From contig JAHBBC010000006.1 in NCBI GenBank assembly GCA_019915015.1, forward strand, positions 558,001-622,000: a stretch of DNA of 64,000 bases. Reading direction: 5' to 3'. Below are positions 43,701-51,759 of the stretch, piece by piece. A program made the translations under genes and the position numbers. The notes beneath the pieces are model-generated. The model did not search any database. It was not told the DNA's origin and saw only the letters and a program-made list of their open reading frames with translations. Each line of letters starts with the position of its first letter. Position 1 is the stretch's first letter. This stretch comes from Auriscalpium vulgare (lineage: Eukaryota > Basidiomycota > Agaricomycetes > Russulales > Auriscalpiaceae).

Positions 43701-44431
43701 ATAAGGCAGCAGACGGCGACGCGACTAAGTGGGCGAATGTGGCGCACTCCGTGTTTTGGGCTGATAGGGTCACGACGCGCCGGCGCATGGGCTGTTCGCC
43801 GTACTTTGCGGCCACGGGCACGCAACCGTTGCTGCCACTCGATATCGTCGAAGCCACGTATCTCCTACCGCCGCCAGACTCAATCTTGTCTACGACGGAT
43901 CTCATCGCGAGACGGGCGGTCGCCTTGCAGAAACGCCGTACACAACTGCGGACGTTGCACTCGAAAGTTTATGACGCTCGCCGAATCGCGGCCGTGAAGT
44001 TTGAACGCGATCACGAGACGTCCATCAAGGACTACAACTTTCAACGGGGCGACCTTGTCCTACTCCGCTACACACAGTATGAGAAATCGCTGGACCGGAA
44101 GATGCTCCCGCGGTACGATGGGCCCTTCATTGTCGTTGCTCGGCGAAAAGGCGGCCCGTATATCCTCTGCGACTTGAACGGCGCGATCTTTGACCGCCCG
44201 GTCGCCGAATTTCGCGTCATCCCTTACTTCGCCCGTACACACATGGACCTGCCCAGGCTGCCCGACTTCATAGATGTGCCGATCGACCGGGTCGTGGCAC
44301 TCACGTCTGGCGACCTGGCTCCCAGCGTAGTGGGCGAGCTGGGCGAGTCACGTTCGCTCAGCGAAGACGGCGCCGACGGGAGCGACCGCGCGAGTGTGGG
44401 GAGCGATGTGGAAGACCATGCCGATCAATAA
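40730..44431 (+). CDS. Pol of element 2: reverse transcriptase, RNase H, integrase (one in-frame TGA)
   Basis: Entered by -1 slippage. About 200 residues of linker precede the RT: SKWFCVVKKDGTSLRLVHSL, GGMLDLYVGYDERTLD, TPYGALRLVTLPMGWTNSV and the active site FIDD (41870-41881) in place of YLDD. RNase H contains AVDTSPIAVGFLL, then a TGA at 42461-42463 within a conserved KK-R-xYARFGS-type segment; the frame resumes at once (FGSIALNDREARFSQPKLEL). The expected residue is Arg, so CGA to TGA is likely. Integrase: HNDVGHRG to CGICQ zinc domain, and DDE in MYADTMHM, VTDNRTPY and NGLIERSHFDVR. The C-terminus has a GPFIVVARRKGGPY fold and an acidic tail, with no chromodomain. Confidence 0.9.
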
Positions 44432-44455
44432 GCGCTGAGGACAGCTCTGTCTCCA

Positions 44456-44468
44456 AGTTGGGGGGAGG
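44456..44468 (+). repeat. Polypurine-tract motif of element 2, copy 1
   Basis: AGTTGGGGGGAGG, 25 bases after the pol stop and preceded by CTGAGGACAG. The same pair of blocks precedes the real 3' LTR (CTGAGGACAG near 50202 and the tract at 50221). Confidence 0.8.
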
Positions 44469-44657
44469 TTGGCAGAGCTCACGCGTCAAGGACAGGAGGG
44501 ATCTCAATTGAACAGCGGAAGACACAGGCTATTTACATTTTGGGGAAAAGAGAAGGCTACAAGGACACGGAGAAGGCAGCAAGAAACAAGAGGGCAACCG
44601 TACGGAAGAGAGACAGAGGATCGAGCAACCGGAAATAGCGGAAACGCAGCAACACTA

Positions 44658-46720
44658 CTACTCCAAGGCAACGACGCCAACGACCTCCCCCTCCGAACCC
44701 TCAGCAACAGGCAGAAGGATGCCGACGTCGCCGACATCCGAGACGGGGGTAGCGGTCGCGCCGGGCAGGAAAAGGCCGGGGTGATCATCGGCCACAGCGG
44801 TGTCGGGCGCGGGACTGGCAACGGACTCGGGGAGGGGCGACGGGACGAGAGGGTCGGAGAAGGACGGCCCCATTGCGATCTCTTCGCAGGAACCCTGGAA
44901 CCCTCCCCAGGTGTCGTAGGATTCGGAGACAGGAGTGGGCGAACGCAGGCGGGAAGGGCCGGCGACGGGAGGAGAAGCCGTGCGAATGAGCGCACGCGGG
45001 CTGATAAGGGGCGGAGGCGAAGGGGAGCGAGCGATGTCTTCCAGCTCGTCTGCGAGACGCGCCCGCGACTGGAGGCCGTGGGGACCAGCGACCGGGGGAG
45101 GAGTCGAGCGGATGCGGCCGCCAGGCGCTACCCGGGTAGCCGTGGGGATGACGGGCGTCGGCTCAGACGCGGGAGTGGGGGACCGATCGAGGATATCGGC
45201 GATCTGGCGCGCACGGAGGTGGAGGCGGTCGTGGCGGCGCGCCAGGACACGGAGGGCGTGCGAGTTAGCGGACAGCTCGATATAGAGCCCATTGAGGTCG
45301 CCGAGGGTCTCGCCGAAGTCCGAGATCGGCGCCAGAAGGGACGTCCATTCAGCCTGAGCCGTCTCGATTTCGGCCGCCATATCGCGGAGGAGCGGCGCGG
45401 CGGGGCCATATGCGCCTGCGGGAGTGGGTCAAGGCAGGTAGGGAGAAAGGAGGAGAAGAGACGTACTGGGAAGGTCGGCGAAAGCTAGCGCCTCTGGGAA
45501 GGGCATCATCGCGACGCGAGAGCCGGGGGAGAGGCCGCGGTGGTTGGGGAGCGACGGCGAACCCGGCGGGTGCGCCACTCGCGACGAGGACGGAGGGTTG
45601 GCGCGCGCACGTTTGCGTGGGCGAGGTCCAGGCGAAGGCGAGTCGGCGCGGGTACGGCGCTTGGGCTGCTGTACGTACCCGCCCTCCAGAACAGCGCCGC
45701 CGCAGTGCTTCTTGTGCACCCGGCACTTGACGCACTTGGCGAGACTGTGGGGTTTGAAGTAGCAGTCCGCGGGCTCGTCGAAGTGATAGCGGCAGTACGT
45801 ACACCGCTGACTGGTCTACAGAGGATGGAGGGGCGGTCAGGCTCTAGGAGGACGAGACGGGAAGCAAGAACGCACCGGGACACGTTCGCCGGCGTACCGC
45901 TCGACGAATGTGGGACGGACGCGGGAAGTTTGGTAGAGGGGATCGCCCTCGTCGTCGACCTCGCTGGACAGGGCGTCGGCGTCGATCGGGGCGCGGGTCT
46001 TCTTGCGGGCTTGACTCCGCGTTCGCTTGCGTGTAGGGGGAGTCGCGGGTACGGGCGCGGTAACGGCGGGGGGAGGAATGACCGGAGCGGGCACAACGGC
46101 GGTGCGAGCCCTGCGGGCTGCGTTCCGTTGGGCTCGCTCGTCGCGTGGAGAGAGCGGTGCGGGCTCGGGCTCGGGAGGCGGGACCGCAGGAGCCGCAGCG
46201 ACGACGGGCGGGGGGACCGCTGGGCGTGCCGGGATCACGACCTCGACGCGAGCCGGCTTCTTGACGGGCTGGGGGCGGAGCGATTAGCGGACGTGAGAAG
46301 GGTGAGATGACGAGAACGCACCTTCTTCTTACGGGACGCGGGGGTAGGACGTGCCGGGCTGGCAGCAGGAGGGGAAGGGGCCGGGAACGGCGCGAGAGGC
46401 GCAAACGTCGGAGCGGGCGCGGGATCGGCGGGGCGGAGGCGGCCGACCGCGCTGTCCAAGAGGCGGAGGCGGTCCGCCACACCGGGAGGCAGCGCGACGG
46501 CGCGACCCAGTAATGCCCACAGGCGCTCCTGAAGGGAAGGTTAGCAAGGCGGACACGAAAAAGGGGAGAGTGGGGCACGCACGGAAACGACGGCTGCGCG
46601 AACGCACCAAGCCTGCCGCTCAGCGACTGTACCAGACGCCGGGAGGTCGGCCTCCACGGAGGCCAGGTCGGCGACGACGATGTCGCGGGCGAAATCAGCC
46701 AGGGCGGACGGGTCGGCCAT
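44658..46720 (-). CDS. Antisense accessory gene A of element 2: Zn2Cys6-like cluster protein
   Basis: Five exons on the minus strand: 46720-46583, 46528-46322, 46268-45876, 45815-45467 and 45415-44658. The introns are 51-60 bases, all GT-AG, and the exons sum to exactly 615 codons (614 residues). Residues 1-90 are helical (MADPSALADFARDIVVADL). About 90-240 is Pro/Ala-rich with basic patches (ASRKKKPVKK, TRKRTRSQARKK). A six-cysteine cluster follows at residues 251-284 with spacing CX2CX9CX9CX2CX6C, like a fungal Zn2Cys6 DNA-binding domain with one longer loop. After a basic stretch (RPRKRARAN), residues about 365-440 form a helical region (AAEIETAQAEWTSLL, LHLRARQIADIL), then a Pro/Ser-rich acidic tail. 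DNA binding is inferred from the cluster and basic flanks. It is antisense to the genomic RNA, so its introns survive retrotransposition. Confidence 0.75.
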
Positions 46721-47150
46721 GGAAAGCGTGCGCGAGGAAAGGGAGGGGAAGTGAAGGTCAAGAACAAGAAGCGAAGCGCGGCGAACTTGTGGCACAAAAG
46801 AGACGCGGATGCCGTACAGACGAGCTGGGCCGTGCGTAGCGCGCGAGTTTTGCTTCCGTGTATAGGCGCCCTAGCTCGGCAGCAGGCGTGTAGTCACTAT
46901 GACGTACGCGCGCAGCTACTTCGGAGCACTGCCTCGCGGCCACCAGAAAACCTACAAGTCGGAAGCGCCCATCACTCAGTGGGGGGCGGATCGCGCGGAA
47001 GAGGTCGATGGTAGCCGACAAGGGGAAATGCACTGGGATCACTATACCATCAACGCGCAAGCAACCTTTTATTGCATTCCGACTACTAACGCACAGGATA
47101 GCTGGGCGACCAAGAACCTCTACTGTCTTCGCCCAGCTACGCAGACGCAT
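46721..47150. other. Spacer between antisense genes A and B of element 2
   Basis: About 430 bases upstream of gene A and downstream of gene B; presumably gene A promoter. No clear TATA box was identified. Confidence 0.4.
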
Positions 47151-48314
47151 TTACGTTGCGGAGGCGTTCACGCCGGCGTTCGCCGAACGAGGGCGGAACC
47201 GTCCCGCGCGGCGCGCAGGAGGGACGTACGCGCCTTCCTCCATAGGGTTGTGCACGGGGCGACCCCCGCGACCGGTATCGCCGACTAGAATGATGTCCTC
47301 CTCGCCGGGGTGGCCCGTCACCGAAGGCGGCAGCCCGGCCACGCGAAGGGAACGCGCCAACGACGTGACGAGGCGAAAACGATCAAGCATGACAGCCCAG
47401 AGCGTAAGGTCGTGAATATGTTCCCGCGCGGTGGCTTCCAGCTGGTCGGCCGCGCGGGCAAACTCAACGCCATATGCCAGGTCGGAAGTACGGGAGCCGC
47501 GGACGAGCTGGACGTAATCGAAAGCGAGGCGAAGGTGTACAATGGAATCTTCGGCGTACGTCAGGAAGGACGCTGAAATGGGGCCGGCGATGCGTTGGAA
47601 GGTTTCGGCGAGGTCCACGGCGGTGCCGCCCGCGGCGGCGGTGGTGGCATGATAGGCCGCGGACAGGATGATCTGGGAGCCGCCATGCTCGGCGCGAAGG
47701 GCGGTGGAACACGCATACATGGCGTCGACGATCCCCTCATGCACTGCCAGACAGCCAGGGTTCTGGCGAAGGGGTACGCGGGTGCGGTACAACGCCCCGA
47801 GTTCGCCCTGGTACGCTGCGTGCGAGAGCTGGCCGCCCTCGAGCATCTTGAACAAGACAGCTTCGCCGAGGCGGACAACGTCACGCCCGTGGCTCAAAAC
47901 TCCGCGGAAGGAAAGGGCGGCGAGGGGCGGCTGCCCGAGCGGATCTTGCGCGAGGCTGTTCGCCGGGGGCGCCGAGGCCAAAACGAGGGACCCACCCCAT
48001 ACGGCGAACGTGTCGCGAACGTGGGGGGCGACAACGAAGAGGGCCTCGAACACGGGGACAGTAACCATGGCCGCCACACGCAGGAACAATGGGCGCTCAG
48101 AAACACGGACACCCTCCTGTGGAGAATCAGTATTGGGCAGTAAAGAGCGACCGCGCAGTTCACATACAATGGCACCAGCCACGCGGCGACCCCAGGCTTC
48201 CCTCTCCTCGACAAGGGCGACCACGGGAGTAGCCTCTAGCATCAGCGACGGCGGGGCGAGGAGAAGCGTGAGCAAGTCGAGGGCGCGGACAGACAGGACA
48301 AAAGGCGACGGCAT
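47151..48314 (-). CDS. Antisense accessory gene B of element 2, paralogue of gene C
   Basis: Starts MPSPFVLSVRALDLLTLLL at 48314. A 51-base GT-AG intron (48167-48117) can be removed in frame, giving about 370 residues; retained, the frame stays open (387 residues). The protein is mainly helical and hydrophobic-rich but has no clear signal peptide or membrane span, and no cysteine or metal motif. It aligns through its length with gene C: VALVEEREAWGRR with VALAELETWGRQ, a segment ending VFEALFVVAP with LFEQAMLLAP, and GGSQIILSAAY with GGSRVLLATVD. The intron is at the same place in both, with donors GTATGTGAAC and GTACGTGAAC. The tail (YVPPARRAGRFRPRSAN) is basic. I recognise no family. A copy of the polypurine motif lies 115 bases upstream of its start. 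Confidence 0.7.
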   Translation of the reverse strand: MPSPFVLSVRALDLLTLLLAPPSLMLEATPVVALVEEREAWGRRVAGAIVCELRGRSLLPNTDSPQEGVRVSERPLFLRVAAMVTVPVFEALFVVAPHVRDTFAVWGGSLVLASAPPANSLAQDPLGQPPLAALSFRGVLSHGRDVVRLGEAVLFKMLEGGQLSHAAYQGELGALYRTRVPLRQNPGCLAVHEGIVDAMYACSTALRAEHGGSQIILSAAYHATTAAAGGTAVDLAETFQRIAGPISASFLTYAEDSIVHLRLAFDYVQLVRGSRTSDLAYGVEFARAADQLEATAREHIHDLTLWAVMLDRFRLVTSLARSLRVAGLPPSVTGHPGEEDIILVGDTGRGGRPVHNPMEEGAYVPPARRAGRFRPRSANAGVNASAT

Positions 48315-48846
48315 GGTACGTGGGGAGCGTCGGCGACAGATGACCCAGTCAGCTTTTATGCTACAGCCAGCCGGGACTCCTGAGCCGGCGGCCGGTGGCC
48401 GCGTGCGCCTGCGGACAGGCGAAATTTCAGTTGGGGGGAGGACGCGCGTGGAGGAGCGCAGGGCGATCGCAGGGCGTTCGCCAGCGAACCGCCGCCGAAT
48501 AGGATCCGCGGACTACAAGCGGGAAAGGCAAATCAGCGGAGCAAAAAGGGCACCTATCGGGAGATTAGCGGGCGGATCAAAGACACAAGACACAGGCGCG
48601 GCGAGAAGCACCATGAGGAACCCGGAACAGCGATAAAGGCGAGGAGGAGCGACGAGAGCACGAAGACCGCGTTGACCGGATCAGAACGACAGGACAGGGT
48701 GGGGCGGACGTTCGCCGAACCACGCGCGAGCTTCGCCCAGTCAGTAGCGAAGGAGGAGGAACCCCCGCCTCCCCGGGTCAACGAGGAGCGTCATAAGGAC
48801 TCGCACAATTGCCATTTGAAGGAGCAGAACGGTACAGAAGTATCTA
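48315..48846. other. Spacer between antisense genes B and C of element 2
   Basis: Holds the probable gene B promoter, polypurine motif copy 2 (48429-48441) and one TTCGCCGAA (48711). No further gene is supported. Confidence 0.4.
48429..48441 (+). repeat. Polypurine-tract motif of element 2, copy 2
   Basis: AGTTGGGGGGAGG, identical to copies at 44456 and 50221. It lies just upstream of antisense gene B. Confidence 0.8.
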
Positions 48847-50070
48847 CTACTCGGCCGCGTCACGAAGGGCAGCGGCCACAGCGGATGCGGTCAGCACCAC
48901 CGAGGACGTCTGTATCTCCTCATCATCTAGTGCCACCCCCAACTCTTCGGCGATCGTTAGGGCGACTTCAGCGTTGGACGCCGCGGAACTGTTGCTAGGG
49001 CTGTAGGTGACGCCGAGGGGGCTGTACGACGCCCCGTCCTCTCTGTCGGAGGAATCGGAGAGATCGCCACCGAGCAACATCATAGCCACCGCGGAGCCGG
49101 CGAACGGATCGGCCACAGCAGCCGTCGCGGGCAGGCCAAGAAGGAAGTGGTGGTAGACGCGGCCGCGTTCCAGGAAGGCTATAAAGCTACGCTCCAGGAT
49201 GACGACGGGCTCGGCAATGAGGTCGAGGAGATAAGGGGCGTCAGCCCACGCGGCGCGGATACCGACCAAGGAGCGCAAGGCGGAATGGAAGCGATCCAAG
49301 CTGCTAGTGGACTCAGCCACGAAGGCGCCCAACAAACGACCACCAAGTCCGGCGAGGTGACGGCCACGCGAAGCACGCGCGTTGAGCTGGGTAGTCAGGG
49401 AGGCGTGTTGGTCGACCGTGGCTAGCAGAACACGGCTACCCCCGTCAGATTGGTCGATGACGATGGCAGCCTGCGTCAAAACACGGCGGAGAACGTCGGC
49501 GACGAAGGTCTGCATTCCGCGGGGACGATGGGCGGGGAACGTGGCGTGGAACTGACGTAGCTCCTCCAAATAAGACTCGACGTCGCTGGTCCCGGCGCGG
49601 TATGTGGTCCACAGATCCTCCTCAACGATGCTGGCTTTAAAAAGGAGCTCGCGCACGGGGAGCCCCTCGTCGGGGCCCAGGACGGCATCCCAGGGGTGCA
49701 TGGGGGCGTGGTAGGCGGAGTACAGCCGCAGGAGGGGCCGGGCCCATTCGGCGAAGCTGGCGGTAGTCGTGGGCGCTAGCAACATGGCCTGCTCAAACAA
49801 AGGCATAGCAACTCGTTCGGCGGCGGCAAAGATGCTGGGCGAACTGCCGCGGTCCAAGTTTTCCTGTGGGCAATTACGGTCAGATTTGGGCGTAAAAACG
49901 GACGAGCAACGCGGTTCACGTACCAGGAGGGCCACCAGCTGGCGCCCCCAAGTCTCCAGCTCGGCCAGGGCCACGGCGGAGTCTTCGGCGAACGCGAAGG
50001 GACGCGGGACTTCAGCGAGCTGGCGTAAGGTATGGAGTTGGAAGGCAAGGATGGAAGGGGACCAGGCCAT
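48847..50070 (-). CDS. Antisense accessory gene C of element 2, paralogue of gene B
   Basis: Starts MAWSPSILAFQLHTLRQLAE at 50070. The frame is also open back into the LTR, but that part is LTR sequence. A 60-base GT-AG intron (49923-49864) at the position matching the gene B intron gives about 387 residues. Predicted helical repeats: AERVAMPLFEQAMLLAP, RELLFKASIVEEDLWTTYR, MQTFVADVLRRVLTQAAIVI and EPVVILERSFIAFLERGRV. The C-terminus is acidic and Ser-rich, then helical (EVALTIAEELGVALDDEE). There are no catalytic motifs that I recognise. Transcription would begin within or next to the 3' LTR on the minus strand, 151 bases from the polypurine tract. Its relation to gene B is clear by eye although identity is low. 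Confidence 0.7.
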   Translation of the reverse strand: MAWSPSILAFQLHTLRQLAEVPRPFAFAEDSAVALAELETWGRQLVALLVREPRCSSVFTPKSDRNCPQENLDRGSSPSIFAAAERVAMPLFEQAMLLAPTTTASFAEWARPLLRLYSAYHAPMHPWDAVLGPDEGLPVRELLFKASIVEEDLWTTYRAGTSDVESYLEELRQFHATFPAHRPRGMQTFVADVLRRVLTQAAIVIDQSDGGSRVLLATVDQHASLTTQLNARASRGRHLAGLGGRLLGAFVAESTSSLDRFHSALRSLVGIRAAWADAPYLLDLIAEPVVILERSFIAFLERGRVYHHFLLGLPATAAVADPFAGSAVAMMLLGGDLSDSSDREDGASYSPLGVTYSPSNSSAASNAEVALTIAEELGVALDDEEIQTSSVVLTASAVAAALRDAAE

Positions 50071-50220
50071 GTTGGTGGTTGGGTGTGTTTGGGATGGCGG
50101 CGTCGGGGATGGCGCAGCTAGGGTCTTCGGCGGTAGGGAGGGGGTCTTTTCAGGAGCGCGATTCGCCGAGCATCGCCGAGGGTCTCCGAGGAGGACCCGA
50201 CTGAGGACAGTCGGTAGCTC

Positions 50221-50235
50221 AGTTGGGGGGAGGAA
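50221..50235 (+). other. Polypurine tract of element 2 (functional position)
   Basis: AGTTGGGGGGAGGAA abuts the 3' LTR at 50236. It is the third copy of the motif and the one correctly placed for plus-strand priming. Confidence 0.9.
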
Positions 50236-50950
50236 TGATGGGACCTCGCGTGCTACAGGCACGTAGACCGGACCGCACACCTCAAACCACACCACCACAC
50301 TCTCCCCTGGGCGCGGCGGGACAGAACCAAGGTCGGCGAAACGCAGCGAACTGAGGGAAGGTTGCCACTCGCGAAGGGTAGAGTGACCGGAGGCGGGAGA
50401 TGTCGTAGGCGCCGAACGAAGGGTAGCGTGGGAATCGAGAGGTGATAGAGCATAGAGTGTACGTGTACGAGTGATGACAAAGCAATCTACCCTTGGGAGA
50501 CGACACCCGAGACTTCACAGCACAAAACAAGAGATACGACCCTAGCGAGCGTTCGGCGAACCAGGCGACGGGACCTAACCATGCACTAGGGGAAAGGCGA
50601 AGATAGCAGCGGCAGGGGAAGCGGTAGTCTCGGCGAAGAGTCACCAAGTCAGTACGGCTTAGGCGAACACGGCGAGCGAAATGGGAGACTGAGGGACTCG
50701 ACGGCACGGTGCTGGACTGACGGTATGTGTATTACGTTTGCGACGGGACTGACGGTATCTGGCTAGTAGGAGAAGGACGGCAGCGGCAGCGCGCCCCAGG
50801 ATAGAGAGCGCGCTGTGGTTGGGGGTTTTCGCCAGCGGTCGCGCGCTCTCACGCTCCTTCTTACCCTCTCTCCTCTCGCCCCAGGCAGTAGAGCACTCCT
50901 CACCCCGACCCTTGGCCCCTCCAGCGACTGCAGTGGGGGTTTACTCATCA
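50236..50950 (+). repeat. 3' LTR of element 2
   Basis: 715 bases, TGATG to CATCA, apparently identical to 36869-37583. Confidence 0.95.
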
Positions 50951-50954
50951 GCGT
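50951..50954. other. Target-site duplication of element 2, right copy
   Basis: GCGT, matching 36865-36868 and lying within the copia gag reading frame. Confidence 0.85.
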
Positions 50955-51194
50955 CAAGAGAGACTTCGCGGTGCGCTCGTCCTTGTCCCACGCCTGCATG
51001 GCTGTGGTCTCGTCGTCCGTTGGAGCAGCTGCGTCGGCAGGGACAGGGCGCGTGACAGTGCCGTCGAAGTGACCCCACTTGTCCTTCGCGGCCACGGCGA
51101 CCTCGAAACGGGTCGACCAGATAGCCCAGTTGTAGCCCTTAGCATCGAGCTTCGGGATCGCGGATGGGAGGGAGTCGATGGCAACAGCGGACAT
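50951..51194 (-). pseudogene. Copia Gag, N-terminal part, truncated by element 2
   Basis: Starts at ATG 51194 with MSAVAIDSLPSAIPKLDAKG and continues WAIWSTRFEVAVAAKDKW, the opening of the copia Gag (UBN2-like) fold. After about 81 codons it runs into the element 2 LTR, where a chimeric frame would continue. The rest of the gene is at 36864-36020. The start lies 38 bases downstream of the primer-binding site, as expected for copia. Confidence 0.92.
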
Positions 51195-51231
51195 GGTAAC
51201 GGAGTGGCAGCAAAATAGCAGAGGCTAGGCA

Positions 51232-51243
51232 GGGCCCATAACC
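51232..51243 (-). other. Primer-binding site of the copia element (initiator tRNA-Met half-molecule type)
   Basis: Next to the 5' LTR the plus strand reads GGGCCCATAACC, matching the anticodon-arm sequence of initiator tRNA-Met; the element strand is its complement. Copia-type elements are known to prime from an internal cut in this tRNA, so the match and position agree. Confidence 0.8.
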
Positions 51244-51754
51244 TGTAGAGTTGAGACAATCCTGTGCGCGGGCTAGAAGATACAATCTAGCTCAGTCTCT
51301 GTGCACGATAGTGAACGAGAGTCTAATCTTATTCACCTAGAAGATACAATCTAGCTAGGTAGGGAATAAGCACGATGAAGAACACAAGTAAAGGTCCGAA
51401 TACTCACCTCAGTCTCTGCGCACGATAGTGAACGAGAGTCTGAGGTGACGTCGTAATGAGGTGCCATATTTATAGTAGATTTATCGAGTGCGAGGCCGCA
51501 GGCACGAACGGTGTACGGAGTGCCAAGTCGGCGAGCTTATCGTATGAATCAAAGACATAAGTGAATAGAACCTGTGCAGAGCACGCCGGCCGAAAGTTAA
51601 ATCTATAAGAGTGATCGAGAACAAACACGAGGCTACGAATGTCGTAGAAGGAAAGACGGCCTACACGGCCACGATAAGAAGATAAGTACATACTGTCACA
51701 GCAACGGGACACCGATGTCCGTGCGAGGCGGGCGCGAGCTTGCCAAATCCAACA
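51244..51754 (-). repeat. 5' LTR of the copia element (right end)
   Basis: 511 bases, differing from 32070-32580 at about two positions by eye. It includes the same internal duplicated block. Confidence 0.95.
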
Positions 51755-51759
51755 GCGTC
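51755..51759. other. Target-site duplication of the copia element, right copy
   Basis: GCGTC, matching 32065-32069. Confidence 0.95.

Larger units (their letters stand above)
36869..50950 (+). mobile_element. Very large Ty3/Gypsy element (element 2) with antisense accessory genes
   Basis: 14,082 bases, inserted in copia gag. The 715-base LTRs appear identical, starting TGATG and ending CATCA (5-base terminal inverted repeat). Order: leader with candidate primer site, gag-protease (37627-40739), pol in the -1 frame (40730-44431), then about 5.8 kb holding three minus-strand intron-containing genes (46720-44658, 48314-47151, 50070-48847), then a polypurine tract (50221-50235) and 3' LTR. The polypurine motif also occurs at 44456 and 48429. 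The RT active site is FIDD, the protease site DPGS and there is no chromodomain, so this is a lineage distinct from element 1. One G missing in gag and one TGA in RNase H may disable this copy. Confidence 0.95.
32070..51754 (-). mobile_element. Ty1/copia LTR retrotransposon, interrupted by element 2
   Basis: Minus-strand element whose own length without the insert is about 5.6 kb. Its two 511-base LTRs (32070-32580 and 51244-51754) differ at only about two positions by eye: C/T in a GTCTCTGYGCACG block and A/G in a GGCRAGC block. GCGTC target duplications flank it. Protein order protease-integrase-RT-RNase H in 36004-32588 is diagnostic of copia. The primer-binding site at 51232-51243 and the polypurine tract at 32581-32591 are both clear. 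Gag is split by element 2 at a GCGT duplication. It was therefore inserted before element 2 and is now disabled by it. Confidence 0.95.

Noticed and set aside
48847..50298. Extending antisense gene C upstream into the LTR
   Set aside because: The extra residues are LTR-encoded, and the same LTR residues precede the copia gag remnant at 36931. The ATG at 50070 starts the part related to gene B.
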